Positions 1 through 9,251 of a stretch of DNA of 64,000 bases are shown piece by piece. Numbering within the stretch: the first letter of the stretch is position 1; each line of letters begins with the position of its first letter. Under the pieces are notes generated by a model. That model was given only the letters and a program-made list of their open reading frames with translations. It searched no databases and was not told the DNA's origin. The DNA comes from Microbacterium flavum (GTDB lineage Bacteria > Actinomycetota > Actinomycetes > Actinomycetales > Microbacteriaceae). Made by a program: the position numbers and the translations under genes. The stretch is taken from the NCBI RefSeq assembly GCF_018717645.1, contig NZ_JAFLHG010000001.1:1-64000 (forward strand), read 5' to 3'.

Positions 1-158
1 CCGGCATCCCCGGCGCCACCGGCTCCGGCCGCGGCGCGCGCCGCCTCCGCCTGCGCTGCGGCGAGCGCGGCCTTGGCCTGCGCCAGCTTCAGAGCGGCCT
101 CCGCCGCCTCGGCCTCAGCCTGCAGTCGGGCGAGTTCGGTCTCATCGAGAGCGCTCAT
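1..158 (-). CDS. Ala/Glu-rich protein, N-terminal fragment
   Basis: Only the first 52 or so codons are inside the window; the gene runs off the left edge. The visible part starts MSALDETELARLQAEAEAAE and continues as an uninterrupted Ala/Glu/Gln helix, then turns Gly/Ala-rich, which suggests a coiled coil followed by a flexible linker. The ATG at 156-158 has no Shine-Dalgarno, but a TAGGCT box at 165-170 lies 6 nt upstream, so the mRNA is probably leaderless. That box overlaps the stop codon of the phosphatase gene upstream. I do not recognise the family, and no function is proposed. Confidence 0.6.
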   Translation of the reverse strand, partial: MSALDETELARLQAEAEAAEAALKLAQAKAALAAAQAEAARAAAGAGGAGDA

Positions 159-167
159 GCCGTCAGC

Positions 168-806
168 CTAGCGATCGAGCCGCGTCCGCTCACGGTCGAT
201 TCTGACGGTGAACGCCCCCGCCACGATGAGGGCGACGCCCGCCCCGATGAGAGCACCGCCGACGGTGTCGCTGAACCAGTGCGCGTGCACCTGCGTGCGG
301 CTGAACGCCATGGCGAACACCCAGGCTCCCCCGACGACGGCCACCCACACGCGAGGCACGAGCACCACCGCGATGACCGCGATGGTGGCGGCGTTCGCCG
401 TATGACCGGAGGGGAAGGAGCCGTGGTCGGAGATGACGATCATGTCCTCAGGGCGCGCCCTCCCGAAGATCGCCTTGAGAACCTGCACGCCGGCCGCGCT
501 GGCCGCGGAGGCCACCACGACGAACACGGCCCCCCACGGCCTGCGGAGCGCCAGCAGGATCCCCGCCGCCCCGAGGGGGACGACGAAGGTGGCGAACCAT
601 CCGCCGCCGAGGAAGTTCATCGCGAAGGCGATCGGGTCCAGCGGCGCGAAGACCGAGACGAAGCCGTTCCACCAGTCGTCGATGTCGATGTCGGCTTCGA
701 CCGTGACGAGGATGCCGAGGACCACCGCCAGCACGGCCAGCAGAACCCCGATCACGATGCGCTGGAGAGCGGTCGTGGTCAGGCTGTCGTCGATCGGGGC
801 ATCCAT
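168..806 (-). CDS. PAP2-family membrane phosphatase
   Basis: A 212-residue integral membrane protein of the type 2 phosphatidic acid phosphatase family. The three-part active site is visible in order: K-x6-RP within KAIFGRARPED, the PSGH motif in SFPSGHTANA, and SR-x5-H-x3-D within SRTQVHAHWFSD near residues 165-180. Several hydrophobic segments surround these, as expected for family members that hydrolyse lipid phosphates or undecaprenyl pyrophosphate at the outer membrane face. The true substrate cannot be told from sequence. Length is normal for the family. A CACAAT box lies 6 nt before the ATG, so it may be leaderless. It reads toward the truncated gene at the left edge. Confidence 0.9.
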   Translation of the reverse strand: MDAPIDDSLTTTALQRIVIGVLLAVLAVVLGILVTVEADIDIDDWWNGFVSVFAPLDPIAFAMNFLGGGWFATFVVPLGAAGILLALRRPWGAVFVVVASAASAAGVQVLKAIFGRARPEDMIVISDHGSFPSGHTANAATIAVIAVVLVPRVWVAVVGGAWVFAMAFSRTQVHAHWFSDTVGGALIGAGVALIVAGAFTVRIDRERTRLDR

Positions 807-901
807 CGACCCATTGTGGCGGACGCGAGGCCACCGCCGCGCGCCTCGGATCTCAACCCGCGCACCTCGGGCCGCGCGCCGCGGGCTTCAGGCCTCAGGC
901 C

Positions 902-2221
902 TCAGGGCGCGAGTCGCTCCACCGTGCGCGGGCGGACGACGAACCACAGCGACAGGCAGCCGATCGCGGCGCAGCCCAGCATCACCGAAGCCATCGTGGT
1001 CGGCGTGATCCCGGCATCCTTCGCGATCCAGCCGACGAGCGGCGAGATCACGCCGGCGACACCGAAGTTGCAGGCGCCGAGGAGGGATGCCGCGGTTCCC
1101 GCCGCCTTGCCGTGGCGATCGAGGGCGAGCACCTGCACGCACGGGAAGGTGAAGCCGCAGGCGGTCATGAAGACGAACAGCGGGACCATCGTGCCCCAGA
1201 GGCCGAGGCCGAGCTGGTCGCAGAGGACGATGGCCGCCCCCGCGAGGAGGAGCGCCGAGGTGGAGAAGGCGAGGACCCACTGCGGGCCGAACCGCGCCGC
1301 GAGCCGCGAGGCGACCTGCACGCCGAGGACGACGCCGAGGGAGTTTACGGCGAACAGCAGGCCGTACTGCTGCGGGTCGAACCCGAATCCCTCCTGGAAG
1401 AGGAACGGCGACGCGGAGAGGTAGGAGAACAGACCGCTGAAGGTCATGCCGCCGATGATGAGGACGCCGATGAAGACGCGGTCGCGCAGGACGCTCCGGT
1501 AGCGCTGGCGCACGGTTGCTCCGCCGCGCTCCTGCCGACGCGCCTTCGGGAGGGTCTCGGGGATGATCGCGATCGCCGAGACCAGCATCACGAGACCGTA
1601 GACGGCGAGGACGACGAAGATCCCGCGCCACGGCATGACGGTCAGAAGACCCGAGCCGATCAGCGGGGCGGCCACGGGGGCGACGCCGGACACGAGCGCG
1701 AGGCGGCTCAGCATGACGACGAGGCGCCGCCCGCCGAAGAGGTCGCGGACGATGGCCATGGCGACGACACCGCCCGCGGCCGCGCCCATCCCCATGAGCA
1801 CCCGCGCGACGCTGAGAAGCTCGAGCGACGGCGCGAGCGCCGCTCCCGTGCTCGCGAGGACGTGCAGCGCGGTCACCGCGAGCAGCGGGATGCGGCGACC
1901 GACGGTGTCGCTGAGGGGGCCGACGATCAGCTGTCCGAGCGCGAACCCGACCATCGTGCCGGTGAGGGTGAGCTGGATCGCGGCGGCGCTCGTCTGGAAA
2001 TCCGCCTGCAGCGCGGGGAAAGCGGGCAGATACAGGTCGATCGTGAAGGGCCCGAGTGCGGTCAGCGCGCCGAGCAGGATGATGTAGACGACCCGCCGTC
2101 CGGTGGCGATCGCGTCGCCCGGGTGGAGGACGACCGGCGCGGTGGCCGGGTTCGCGCCGAGGGTGCGGATAGCTCCCGTCGGCGAGGCTGCGGGGAGGGG
2201 GATGCGGGAGGTATCGCGCAC
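902..2221 (-). CDS. MFS drug exporter, Bcr/CflA type
   Basis: A 12-helix major facilitator protein of the Bcr/CflA (DHA1) multidrug efflux group. Visible signatures are GPFTIDLYLPAFPAL in the first helix and GQLIVGPLSDTVGRR in the loop between helices 2 and 3, a family A-motif. Members export drugs or amino acid derivatives by proton antiport; the substrate here is unknown. The frame stays open upstream to an ATG at 2344. I prefer the GTG at 2219-2221 because the extra 41 codons show atypical third positions and no membrane character; this choice is an inference. It is divergent from the DUF3105 gene, and no linked regulator is visible. Confidence 0.85.
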   Translation of the reverse strand: MRDTSRIPLPAASPTGAIRTLGANPATAPVVLHPGDAIATGRRVVYIILLGALTALGPFTIDLYLPAFPALQADFQTSAAAIQLTLTGTMVGFALGQLIVGPLSDTVGRRIPLLAVTALHVLASTGAALAPSLELLSVARVLMGMGAAAGGVVAMAIVRDLFGGRRLVVMLSRLALVSGVAPVAAPLIGSGLLTVMPWRGIFVVLAVYGLVMLVSAIAIIPETLPKARRQERGGATVRQRYRSVLRDRVFIGVLIIGGMTFSGLFSYLSASPFLFQEGFGFDPQQYGLLFAVNSLGVVLGVQVASRLAARFGPQWVLAFSTSALLLAGAAIVLCDQLGLGLWGTMVPLFVFMTACGFTFPCVQVLALDRHGKAAGTAASLLGACNFGVAGVISPLVGWIAKDAGITPTTMASVMLGCAAIGCLSLWFVVRPRTVERLAP

Positions 2222-2397
2222 GATGTCCGTTCTCGAGGGGTCCGCTCGGAAGCGGTGGAGCCGTCGGAGCAAGGGAACGTCGAAACGATTCGGCCGACGT
2301 CCCATGATATGCCGACGGCAGCCCCGGGCCGCATGCGAGTGCATAAGATCGGAGGGCGACGGCTTCCGCGTCGCCTTCCCGAGCCGAGATCACGCAC

Positions 2398-3120
2398 ATG
2401 ACCCCGACTTCCTCCTCCCCCTCCTCCGACAAGCGCGCGAGCGGCAACCCGGCCACCCAGGCGCGGATCGACCTGACGGTGAAGCAGCAGCGCGAGCAGC
2501 AGAAGCAGGAGAAGCTCGCCGAGTACCGGCGCGAGATTGCGAAGCGCCGTCGCAGCCGGCTCACCTGGTGGATCGTCGGCGGCGTGGCCGCCCTCGCCGT
2601 CATCGGCGTCGTCGCGGCATCCATCGTCTTCGCCCCGTCGTCCGGCCCGACTTACGAGGCGGGTGGGACCGGCGCACAGATCGACGGCGTCCAGACGTTC
2701 ACCAATGAGACCCGCCACGTCGAGGGCACGGTCGACTATCCGCAGAATCCGCCCGCGGGCGGACCGCACAACCAGGCCTGGCTGAACTGCGGCGTCTACG
2801 ACCTGCCGCAGCGGGGCGAGTACGCCGTCCACTCGCTCGAGCACGGGGCGATCTGGGTGACCTACGATCCGGCACTCGTCGCCGGCGACGCGCTCGACGA
2901 GCTCAAGGCCCACCTGCCCTCCAGCTACGCGATCCTCTCGCCCTACGAGGGCCTCCCCACCCCCATCGTCCTCAGCGGCTGGAACACCCAGCTGCAGCTG
3001 CAGGATGCCTCGGACCCGCGGATCCCCGCCTTCTTCGAGGAGTACTGGCGCAGTCAGAGCGTCCCGGAGCCGGGTGCCCCGTGCACCGGGGCGATCGACG
3101 GGCCCGGCAAGGGATCGTGA
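2398..3120 (+). CDS. DUF3105 membrane-anchored protein
   Basis: A 240-residue protein with a Lys/Gln/Arg-rich, probably coiled-coil segment at residues 20-55, one transmembrane helix at about 57-80 and an extracytoplasmic DUF3105 domain. The family hallmarks are HVEGTVDYPQNPPAGGPHN and YAVHSLEHGAIWVTYDP, both with His and acidic residues that could bind metal. The biochemical role of the family is unknown. Its stop codon overlaps the GTG start of the following DUF305 gene (GTGA, 4 nt), so the two are translated together. This pairing with a His-rich DUF305 protein suggests a shared periplasmic, possibly copper-related, job, which is inference. Confidence 0.85.
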   Translation: MTPTSSSPSSDKRASGNPATQARIDLTVKQQREQQKQEKLAEYRREIAKRRRSRLTWWIVGGVAALAVIGVVAASIVFAPSSGPTYEAGGTGAQIDGVQTFTNETRHVEGTVDYPQNPPAGGPHNQAWLNCGVYDLPQRGEYAVHSLEHGAIWVTYDPALVAGDALDELKAHLPSSYAILSPYEGLPTPIVLSGWNTQLQLQDASDPRIPAFFEEYWRSQSVPEPGAPCTGAIDGPGKGS

Positions 3121-3815
3121 GCGACTCCGCGCCGGGCGAGCCGCGCGGCTCCGCGCTGCCGCCGTGGTGGGCGGTGCTGCTGGTCGCCGTCCTGGTGGCC
3201 GGGCTCGCCTTCGCGGTCGGCCGCTTCTCGACCTTCGGCGCCGGCTCCGCGGCCGCACCTCCCGGGACCACCTCGCCCGAGGCAGGCTTCGCGCGCGACA
3301 TGCAGGTCCACCACGGCCAGGCGGTCGAGATGGCGATGGATGTCTATCGCTCCACCCGGAACGAGGACATCCGCGTGCTGGCGTACGACATCGCGACGAC
3401 GCAGTCTGCGCAGCGGGGCGAGTTCTACGACTGGCTGGTGCGGTGGGGACTCCCCCAGGCCGGTGGCCCGGTCATGGGGTGGATGACGGGCACGGCGAAA
3501 GGCCACGACCACGCGGTGACGCCGCCGGCCGCCGACGGTTCGGGCGCGACCGACGCGGAGCTCCTGGCCCGCATGGGGATGGCGAGTCCGGCAGAACTCG
3601 CCAGCCTGCGCGCGGCATCCGGCGCCGACGCGGACTGCCGGTTCCTGTCCCTCATGATCCGCCATCATGAGGGCGCGATCCCGATGGCTCAGGCGCTCCT
3701 GGAGCTCGGCACCGATCCGCGCGCCCGGGAGGTCGCGAGCGGGATCGTCGCCACGCAATCCGCCGAGATCGACCTGATGAGCTCGCTGCAGCGTTCCCTC
3801 TCCTGCGCGCCCTGA
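3117..3815 (+). CDS. DUF305 (ferritin-like) exported protein
   Basis: A 232-residue protein with an N-terminal hydrophobic anchor (about residues 15-38) and a DUF305 domain, a four-helix ferritin-like fold. Two paired His motifs are visible: FARDMQVHHGQAVEMAMD and LMIRHHEGAIPMAQALLE. The HH pairs are the conserved feature of the family, whose members are linked to copper or other metal handling. A Met-rich stretch in the middle (GGPVMGWMTG, MGMASP) fits copper binding. The GTG start overlaps the DUF3105 stop codon; the frame also extends upstream to an ATG at 3081, but that would overlap the previous gene by 40 nt. No metal-specific regulator is nearby. Confidence 0.85.
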   Translation: MSDSAPGEPRGSALPPWWAVLLVAVLVAGLAFAVGRFSTFGAGSAAAPPGTTSPEAGFARDMQVHHGQAVEMAMDVYRSTRNEDIRVLAYDIATTQSAQRGEFYDWLVRWGLPQAGGPVMGWMTGTAKGHDHAVTPPAADGSGATDAELLARMGMASPAELASLRAASGADADCRFLSLMIRHHEGAIPMAQALLELGTDPRAREVASGIVATQSAEIDLMSSLQRSLSCAP

Positions 3816-3848
3816 CCATGCCCCCGCGACCGCGGCGGGCGCACAGCC

Positions 3849-6698
3849 TCAGCCGGCGCGGAGGACCGGCCGGAAGAAGCCCCGACCCGCGGGCAGCCAC
3901 AGCGCGGTGATGACCGCGGCGTGCAGCGCGATCTGCGCGAGGGACCACCCGCTGAACTCGTGCGCCTCGACGAGGCTCCACAGCTGCAGCGCCATGAGGA
4001 TCGCCGCCAGGGTGGTCACGAACACGCGCGAGAGTCCGCTGCCGCGCCCGAGTCCGGAGGCGGCGGCGACCGACAGCATCCCGAACAGCATGATGCCCGA
4101 CCCGATGAGGGTCACGGGCACGACCTCCGTGCTCGTCACGTCGTACCGGCTGAGGAGGAAGAGCAGGCCGAACAGCGCGCTCGCCAGACCGCCCAGATAG
4201 ACGAGCACGACCGCGATGCCCACGGGCACGGGGCGGCGCACGGGAACCGTCGGATGCGCCGCGATCGCGTGCGCGCCCCCCGCCGCGACGGATCGTGCGA
4301 CGTAGCGCTTCTGGAACGCCCGGATGACCTCGATCAGGATGATCGCGATGAGCCCGCATGCCGCGACGAGGGTCGCCGCATCCTGCCCCGGATCGACCAG
4401 CTCGAAGAACGTCCGCGCCGGCGGGATGCTGAAGATGACGACCAGGGCGATGAACATCGCCCCCACCACGGCGCCCTTGTAGCGGTTCAGCGGCCGGCTC
4501 AGCACGCCGAGAATCCAGATGCCGATCACCGCGAGGATGATCGTCGCCCCCGTCCGCAGCGCGTCGACGTCGACGTCGCCCCGGATCGAGAGCGTGTAGA
4601 AGGTGAGCGTGAGTGCCACGACGATGCCGGCGGGGATCGCGAAGCTCAGCGAGCGCCGGAGGAACCCGGGGATGTAGCGCTGCGCGTTCGGCATGAGGGC
4701 CAGGAAGAACGCCGGGATGCCGATCGTCAGGCCGTCGGTGATCGAGAGCTGTCGGGGGAGGAAGGGGAATTCGAGCACCAGCACGCCGAAGAGCACGGCG
4801 AGGAGCGTCGCATAGACGGTCTTGGTGAGGAACAGCATCGAGACCCGCTCGATGTTCGCGATGACCTGCCGCCCCTCGGCGACGACGTCGGGCAGGTGCG
4901 AGAACTTGCCGTCGAGCAGCACGATCCGCGCCACCGCCTTGGTCGCAGGCGATCCCGAGTTCATCGCGATGCCCATATCGGCCGTCTTGATCGCGAGCGC
5001 GTCGTTGACGCCGTCCCCGGTCATCGCGACGGTGTGGCCGAGCGACTGCAGGGCGATGACCATCCGCTTCTTCTGGTCGGGGGTGACCCGGCCGAAGACG
5101 AGGTTCTCCTCCATGACGGCGGCGAGCGCCGCATCGTCCTCCGGCAGGGTGCGGGCGTCGACGCCCTCGGGGGCGTCCAATCCCACCTCGCGGGCGATGG
5201 CGGCCACCGTCCGCGGGTTGTCGCCGGAGATCACCCGGATGCCGACCCCCTGCTCGCGGAAGTACGCGAGCGTCTGCGCGGCATCCTCGCGCACCTTCTC
5301 GCGGAAGGTCAGCACGGCGACGGCGACGGGGGCGTCCGGAAGGCGCTCCGCCTCGGCGTCCGCCGCGCTCAGGGAGGCCGGGGCGAACCCGAGAACGAGC
5401 GTGCGGCTCCCGGACGCCGCGCGCTCCATGACGACCGAGCCGAGAGGGTCGGCCGCATCGGTCGCCGCCGCGCCGAAGACCATCTCGGGCGCCCCGAGCA
5501 CCCACGTGCCCTCAGCGCCGCGGAACGACACGGCGCTCCACTTGCGGGCGGAGGAGAACCCGATCGTCTCCGCCGCGTCGAGCGGGGCCTCGGTGCCGAA
5601 CGGATCGCGCAGCGTCCGGGCTGTGGCATTGGCATCCGGCGCCGTGCCGTACCAGCCGAGCGTCTCGCGCCACCGCGGCGTCTCGCGCAGCACCGTCACG
5701 TCGCCGTACGTGATCTCGCCCTCGGTCAGGGTGCCGGTCTTGTCCAGACAGATGACGTCCACACGGGCGAGCCCCTCCACGGCCGGCAGCTCGTTGACGA
5801 GCACCTGCCGCCGGGCCAGGCGTGCGGCACCCACGGCGAAGGTGATCGAGGTCATGAGGACGAGCCCGAGGGGGATCATCGCCGTGACCGAGGCGATCGT
5901 GTTGACGACGGCCTGCACCCACGTGCCCGTGTCCCAGGCGCGCTCCCAGCCGCCCGCGGCCTGCATCTGCGCGTTGAGGACGAGCAGCCCCACGGGACCG
6001 ATCGACCAGCCGACCCAGGTGAGGACGCGGTTGATCGAGTCGCGCAGCTCCGACCCCACGAGCGAGAACCGCTTCGCCTCGTCGGCGAAGGTGTTCGCGT
6101 AGGAGTCGGCCCCGACGCGCACGACCACCGCCGCCCCCTCTCCGCCGACCACGATCGACCCGGAGAGGGCGTCGTCGCCCTCGTGCTTGTCGATGGGGTC
6201 CGCCTCACCGGTGAGCATCGACTCATCGATCTGGAGCCCCCGCTCCGTGAGGACCCGGGCATCGGCGGGGAGCTGATCGCCGGCACGCAGGACCAGGATG
6301 TCCCCGCGCACCACCTGGTCGGGCGGGATCTCGCTCTCCGCGCCGCCCCGCCGCACCCGCGCGCTGGCGGCGTTCAGCAGGGCCAGTCGATCCAGCGCCG
6401 CCTTCGCGCGGAACTCCTGCACCGACCCGATGACAGCGTTCCCGATCGCGGCGAAGCCGAAGAGGGCGTCCTGCCAGCGCCCGAGGGCGAAGAGGATGCC
6501 GAAGCAGGCGAAGACGATCCCGTTGAAGAGCGTGAACACGTTGGCGCGGATGATGCTGCCCGCGCTCCGACTCGAGTCGGGCTGGTAGGCGTTCGTCTCC
6601 CCCGCGGCGACGCGTTGCGCGACCTCGTCGGCGGTGAGTCCCACGGAGGGGTCGACGTCCACCGCTTCTGCGGGTGCCGGGTCGCGAGGGCTGATCAT
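3849..6698 (-). CDS. ctpE: P-type cation ATPase, CtpE-like
   Basis: A 949-residue P-type ATPase. In order: membrane helices at about 50-95, actuator domain with MLTGEADP (TGE near 163-165), helices with AMIPLGLVLMTS near 273-284, phosphorylation loop LDKTGTLTEGE (Asp319), a nucleotide domain, the hinge AMTGDGVNDAL, then C-terminal helices. The tract NIERVSMLFLTKTVYATLL and the following TIGIPAFFLALMPNAQR are typical of mycobacterial CtpE, which imports calcium. The helix-4 motif has Leu where many cation pumps have Glu (IPLGL). The C-terminus is longer than in CtpE, with extra helices. A TAGGGT box 6 nt before the ATG suggests a leaderless transcript. Subfamily confidence is good; ion specificity is not proven. 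Confidence 0.85.
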   Translation of the reverse strand: MISPRDPAPAEAVDVDPSVGLTADEVAQRVAAGETNAYQPDSSRSAGSIIRANVFTLFNGIVFACFGILFALGRWQDALFGFAAIGNAVIGSVQEFRAKAALDRLALLNAASARVRRGGAESEIPPDQVVRGDILVLRAGDQLPADARVLTERGLQIDESMLTGEADPIDKHEGDDALSGSIVVGGEGAAVVVRVGADSYANTFADEAKRFSLVGSELRDSINRVLTWVGWSIGPVGLLVLNAQMQAAGGWERAWDTGTWVQAVVNTIASVTAMIPLGLVLMTSITFAVGAARLARRQVLVNELPAVEGLARVDVICLDKTGTLTEGEITYGDVTVLRETPRWRETLGWYGTAPDANATARTLRDPFGTEAPLDAAETIGFSSARKWSAVSFRGAEGTWVLGAPEMVFGAAATDAADPLGSVVMERAASGSRTLVLGFAPASLSAADAEAERLPDAPVAVAVLTFREKVREDAAQTLAYFREQGVGIRVISGDNPRTVAAIAREVGLDAPEGVDARTLPEDDAALAAVMEENLVFGRVTPDQKKRMVIALQSLGHTVAMTGDGVNDALAIKTADMGIAMNSGSPATKAVARIVLLDGKFSHLPDVVAEGRQVIANIERVSMLFLTKTVYATLLAVLFGVLVLEFPFLPRQLSITDGLTIGIPAFFLALMPNAQRYIPGFLRRSLSFAIPAGIVVALTLTFYTLSIRGDVDVDALRTGATIILAVIGIWILGVLSRPLNRYKGAVVGAMFIALVVIFSIPPARTFFELVDPGQDAATLVAACGLIAIILIEVIRAFQKRYVARSVAAGGAHAIAAHPTVPVRRPVPVGIAVVLVYLGGLASALFGLLFLLSRYDVTSTEVVPVTLIGSGIMLFGMLSVAAASGLGRGSGLSRVFVTTLAAILMALQLWSLVEAHEFSGWSLAQIALHAAVITALWLPAGRGFFRPVLRAG

Positions 6699-6738
6699 GA
6701 GGCCACCCTAGGCCCCGGCGCACGCCCCGCACACGGGT

Positions 6739-6782
6739 GGACACGGCCCGCCGCGGGGATTCCCCCGTGGCGGGCCGTGTCC
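6739..6782 (-). terminator. Terminator-like hairpin after the sugar ABC operon
   Basis: A perfect 14-bp outer stem (6739-6752 with 6769-6782) encloses a further GC-rich inner stem. It lies 17 nt past the stop codon of the last ABC permease gene and between two genes on the same strand. There is no strong U-tract, so whether it terminates transcription or only protects the 3' end is uncertain. Confidence 0.6.
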
Positions 6783-6798
6783 GGTGGTGGAGCCTCGT

Positions 6799-7776
6799 TC
6801 AGCCCTTCGTCGCTCCGGCGAGCAGACCCCGCACGAAGAAGCGCTGCAGGGCGAAGAAGACGATGAGCGGGACCAGGATCGAGATGAACGTTCCCGCGGC
6901 CTGCAGGAACCACTGGTCGCCCCACGTGCCCGACAGCGAGTTGAGCGATTGGGTGATCGGCAGCGAGGACGACGGGGCGAAGATCGTCGCCACGAGCAGG
7001 TCGTTCCACACCCAGATGAACTCGAGCACCGCGAAGGAGGCGAGGGCGGGTGCGGCCAGCGGCAGGATCATGCGGAAGAAGATCTGTCCGTGGCCGGCGC
7101 CGTCCACGCGCGCCGCCTCGATGACCTCGCTCGGGATCTCCGCGATGAAGTTGTGCAGCAGGAACACCGCGAGGGGCAGCGCGAAGATCGTGTGCGCGAT
7201 CCAGACGGTGGCGAAGCTGTGCTCGAGGCCGCGGAGGTCGAGCGCCGGGAAGATGGTGACATCCCCCACGCTCATTCCCCGCGAGAACAGGCTGAGCAGG
7301 GGCACGAGCGCCATCTGCAGCGGCACGATCTGCAGGGCGAACACCGCGATGAATGCCAGGTTGCGGCCCTTGAAGTCGATCCACGCGAACGCGTACGCCA
7401 GGAGCGAGGCGATCGCGAGCGCGAAGAACACGACGGGGATCGTGATCGCGAGCGAGTTGAGGAACGACTGGCCGAGCGTGAGCGCGGTGCCACCCGAGGT
7501 GAGCGCCTTCTGGTAGTTCTCCAGCGTGAACGACGGGTCGACGAAGACCGTCCACCAGCCCGTGCTCTGCACGTCCGATCCCGGCCGGAACGACGTGACG
7601 AACAGACCCAGCGTGGGGATCGTCCAGAAGATCGCGATCACGAGGGCCGCGATCGTCGCCCCCTTGGAGGTGAGGCGCTTGCGTGCCATCGCCTCGTGCT
7701 TGCGCGTCGCGCGTGCGACCTGGGTTGCCGTGCGGGTGTCCGCGACCGGCTCGATGATGTCGACGCCCGTGCTCAT
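6799..7776 (-). CDS. Sugar ABC transporter permease (MalG type)
   Basis: A 325-residue inner-membrane permease of the binding-protein-dependent carbohydrate uptake family. Six helices are predicted by eye, and the cytoplasmic EAA loop reads EVIEAARVDGAGHGQIFF followed by RMILPLAAP, the contact site for the ATPase. The ATG at 7774-7776 overlaps the stop codon of the upstream permease (ATGA), showing translational coupling. The longer open frame upstream is only a shadow of the neighbouring gene. The cluster contains no ATPase gene, so a shared MsiK-like ATPase elsewhere is expected; that is a known arrangement in actinobacteria. The sugar is unknown. Confidence 0.9.
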   Translation of the reverse strand: MSTGVDIIEPVADTRTATQVARATRKHEAMARKRLTSKGATIAALVIAIFWTIPTLGLFVTSFRPGSDVQSTGWWTVFVDPSFTLENYQKALTSGGTALTLGQSFLNSLAITIPVVFFALAIASLLAYAFAWIDFKGRNLAFIAVFALQIVPLQMALVPLLSLFSRGMSVGDVTIFPALDLRGLEHSFATVWIAHTIFALPLAVFLLHNFIAEIPSEVIEAARVDGAGHGQIFFRMILPLAAPALASFAVLEFIWVWNDLLVATIFAPSSSLPITQSLNSLSGTWGDQWFLQAAGTFISILVPLIVFFALQRFFVRGLLAGATKG

Positions 7777-9119
7777 CGGATCTCCCTCTGCTTCCGGATC
7801 TGGATGATGTTGAAGACGATCAGCGGCGTGACGAAGATGAAGAGCACCACCGCGAGGGCCGCCGCGTGCCCGTAGCTCTGGAACCGCTGCTGCTGGTTGA
7901 CCATCTCGAACGCGAGGACCGAGGTGTTCGCCCGCCCGCCGGTCATGACCGCGACGATGTCGTAGATCTTCAGCGAGGCGATGGCGATGGTGGTCACCAC
8001 GACGACGAGCGACGAGCGGATGCCGGGGACCGTGACGTTGCGGAACCTCTCCCACGCGTTCGCGCCGTCGAGCTCGGCGGCCTCGTTCTGCTCCGCCGGG
8101 ACCGCCTTGATCGCCGCCGAGAGGATGACCATCGCAAGGCCCGTCTGGCTCCAGATGAAGACCACCATGAGCAGGAGGCTGTTGACGAGCGGCGTGACGC
8201 TCAGCCAGGCCACCGGGTCGCCGCCGAAGGCGGAGACGATCGCGTTGAGCAGACCCAGCTGGTTGCCCTGGCGGTAGTCGTACATGAACTTCCAGATGAT
8301 GCCCGCGCCGACGAACGAGATCGCGAAGGGCATGAAGATGAGCACCTTCAGGAACTTCTCCCCCGCCGCCCGGTCGATGAAGACGGCGTAGGCGAGTCCG
8401 ACGACCGTCGCGATCGTGGGGCAGACGAGCACCCAGATCACCGTGTTGATGACGGACCAGGTGCCCTCGGGCTGGGTGAAGACCCATACGTAGTTCTCGA
8501 ACCCGACGAAGTTGTCGCCGGTCTTGTCGAAAAACGACTGGAAGAACGTCGCGATGAACGGGTAGATGAGGCCGATGAGCAGGAGCACCGCGGCCGGCGC
8601 GGCGAACAGCACCAGCTGGAACAGGTAGCCCGCGCCTTGGCGGGAGCGGTAGTCGAGGAGGAACAGCGCGCCGCCGGCGACGACCGCGATGCCCAGGACG
8701 TAGATGAACGCGTTCTGGTACGGGCGCAGGAGCATGAGCGCGATGACCGGGATCGCGAAGCACGCGATGAGCCGCAGCCAGAAGTACCCGCGTCCCGCGC
8801 GGGGCGCGTACTCGATGAGGAGCAGCAGCACCCCGATGACCGCCCCGAAGACGACGAGGATGATCGGGATCTGCACGATCGGCCCCATGACGCCGATCCA
8901 CTGGAAGAACGCCGTGAGGGAGACCCCGGGGATGACGATCTTGGCCGGGTCGTCGACGGGTGCGCTCAGCAGCAGCAGGACGACCAGCGCGAGGATCACG
9001 ACGAGGGCGCCGACGGCGATGAGCGTCGTCGTACGCGAGGAGAAGGCACGTCGCGGACCCGGTGGAGGCGTCGGGCCGTCCGTCAGGGTGCGCGCGGGCG
9101 CGGTGGTGGGTGCGGACAT
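7773..9119 (-). CDS. Sugar ABC transporter permease (MalF type, extended N-terminus)
   Basis: A 448-residue permease. The C-terminal half carries the permease core with the EAA loop EAAELDGANAWERFRNVTVP. The N-terminal 180 residues contain four to five additional hydrophobic segments, making it longer than the usual 290-310 residues and resembling MalF or AglF/ThuF-type subunits that carry extra helices. The start at 9117-9119 (MSAPTTAPART) is chosen because GGAGG sits about 9 nt upstream; the frame remains open to 9221 without support. It follows the binding protein gene after a 132-nt gap that holds a strong hairpin, and overlaps the next permease by 4 nt. Confidence 0.88.
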   Translation of the reverse strand: MSAPTTAPARTLTDGPTPPPGPRRAFSSRTTTLIAVGALVVILALVVLLLLSAPVDDPAKIVIPGVSLTAFFQWIGVMGPIVQIPIILVVFGAVIGVLLLLIEYAPRAGRGYFWLRLIACFAIPVIALMLLRPYQNAFIYVLGIAVVAGGALFLLDYRSRQGAGYLFQLVLFAAPAAVLLLIGLIYPFIATFFQSFFDKTGDNFVGFENYVWVFTQPEGTWSVINTVIWVLVCPTIATVVGLAYAVFIDRAAGEKFLKVLIFMPFAISFVGAGIIWKFMYDYRQGNQLGLLNAIVSAFGGDPVAWLSVTPLVNSLLLMVVFIWSQTGLAMVILSAAIKAVPAEQNEAAELDGANAWERFRNVTVPGIRSSLVVVVTTIAIASLKIYDIVAVMTGGRANTSVLAFEMVNQQQRFQSYGHAAALAVVLFIFVTPLIVFNIIQIRKQREIR

Positions 9120-9193
9120 CGATGAGCCTCCGTGTTCGTCGGCGGACGCGGAACGGGTGGTGACGAGAACGTGCGGTGAAGAGGGAGCGGATG

Positions 9194-9232
9194 TCGCGGG
9201 TGGGATGCCGGAGCCCGGCATCCCACCCGCGA
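9194..9232 (-). terminator. Intercistronic hairpin between binding protein and permease genes
   Basis: A perfect 18-bp stem (9194-9211 with 9215-9232) and a 3-nt loop lie 19 nt past the binding-protein stop codon and inside the operon. The stem core contains GGATGCC paired with GGCATCC. Hairpins here commonly stabilise the binding-protein message or cause partial termination so that the binding protein exceeds the permeases. The role is inferred from position. Confidence 0.65.
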
Positions 9233-9251
9233 TCTCACGCGGTCGGTGCGA

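Noticed and set aside
3921-6866. A 981-codon open frame on the plus strand
   Set aside because: It is antisense to the P-type ATPase over its full length and has Arg/Asp/His-rich composition typical of mirror frames in GC-rich DNA.
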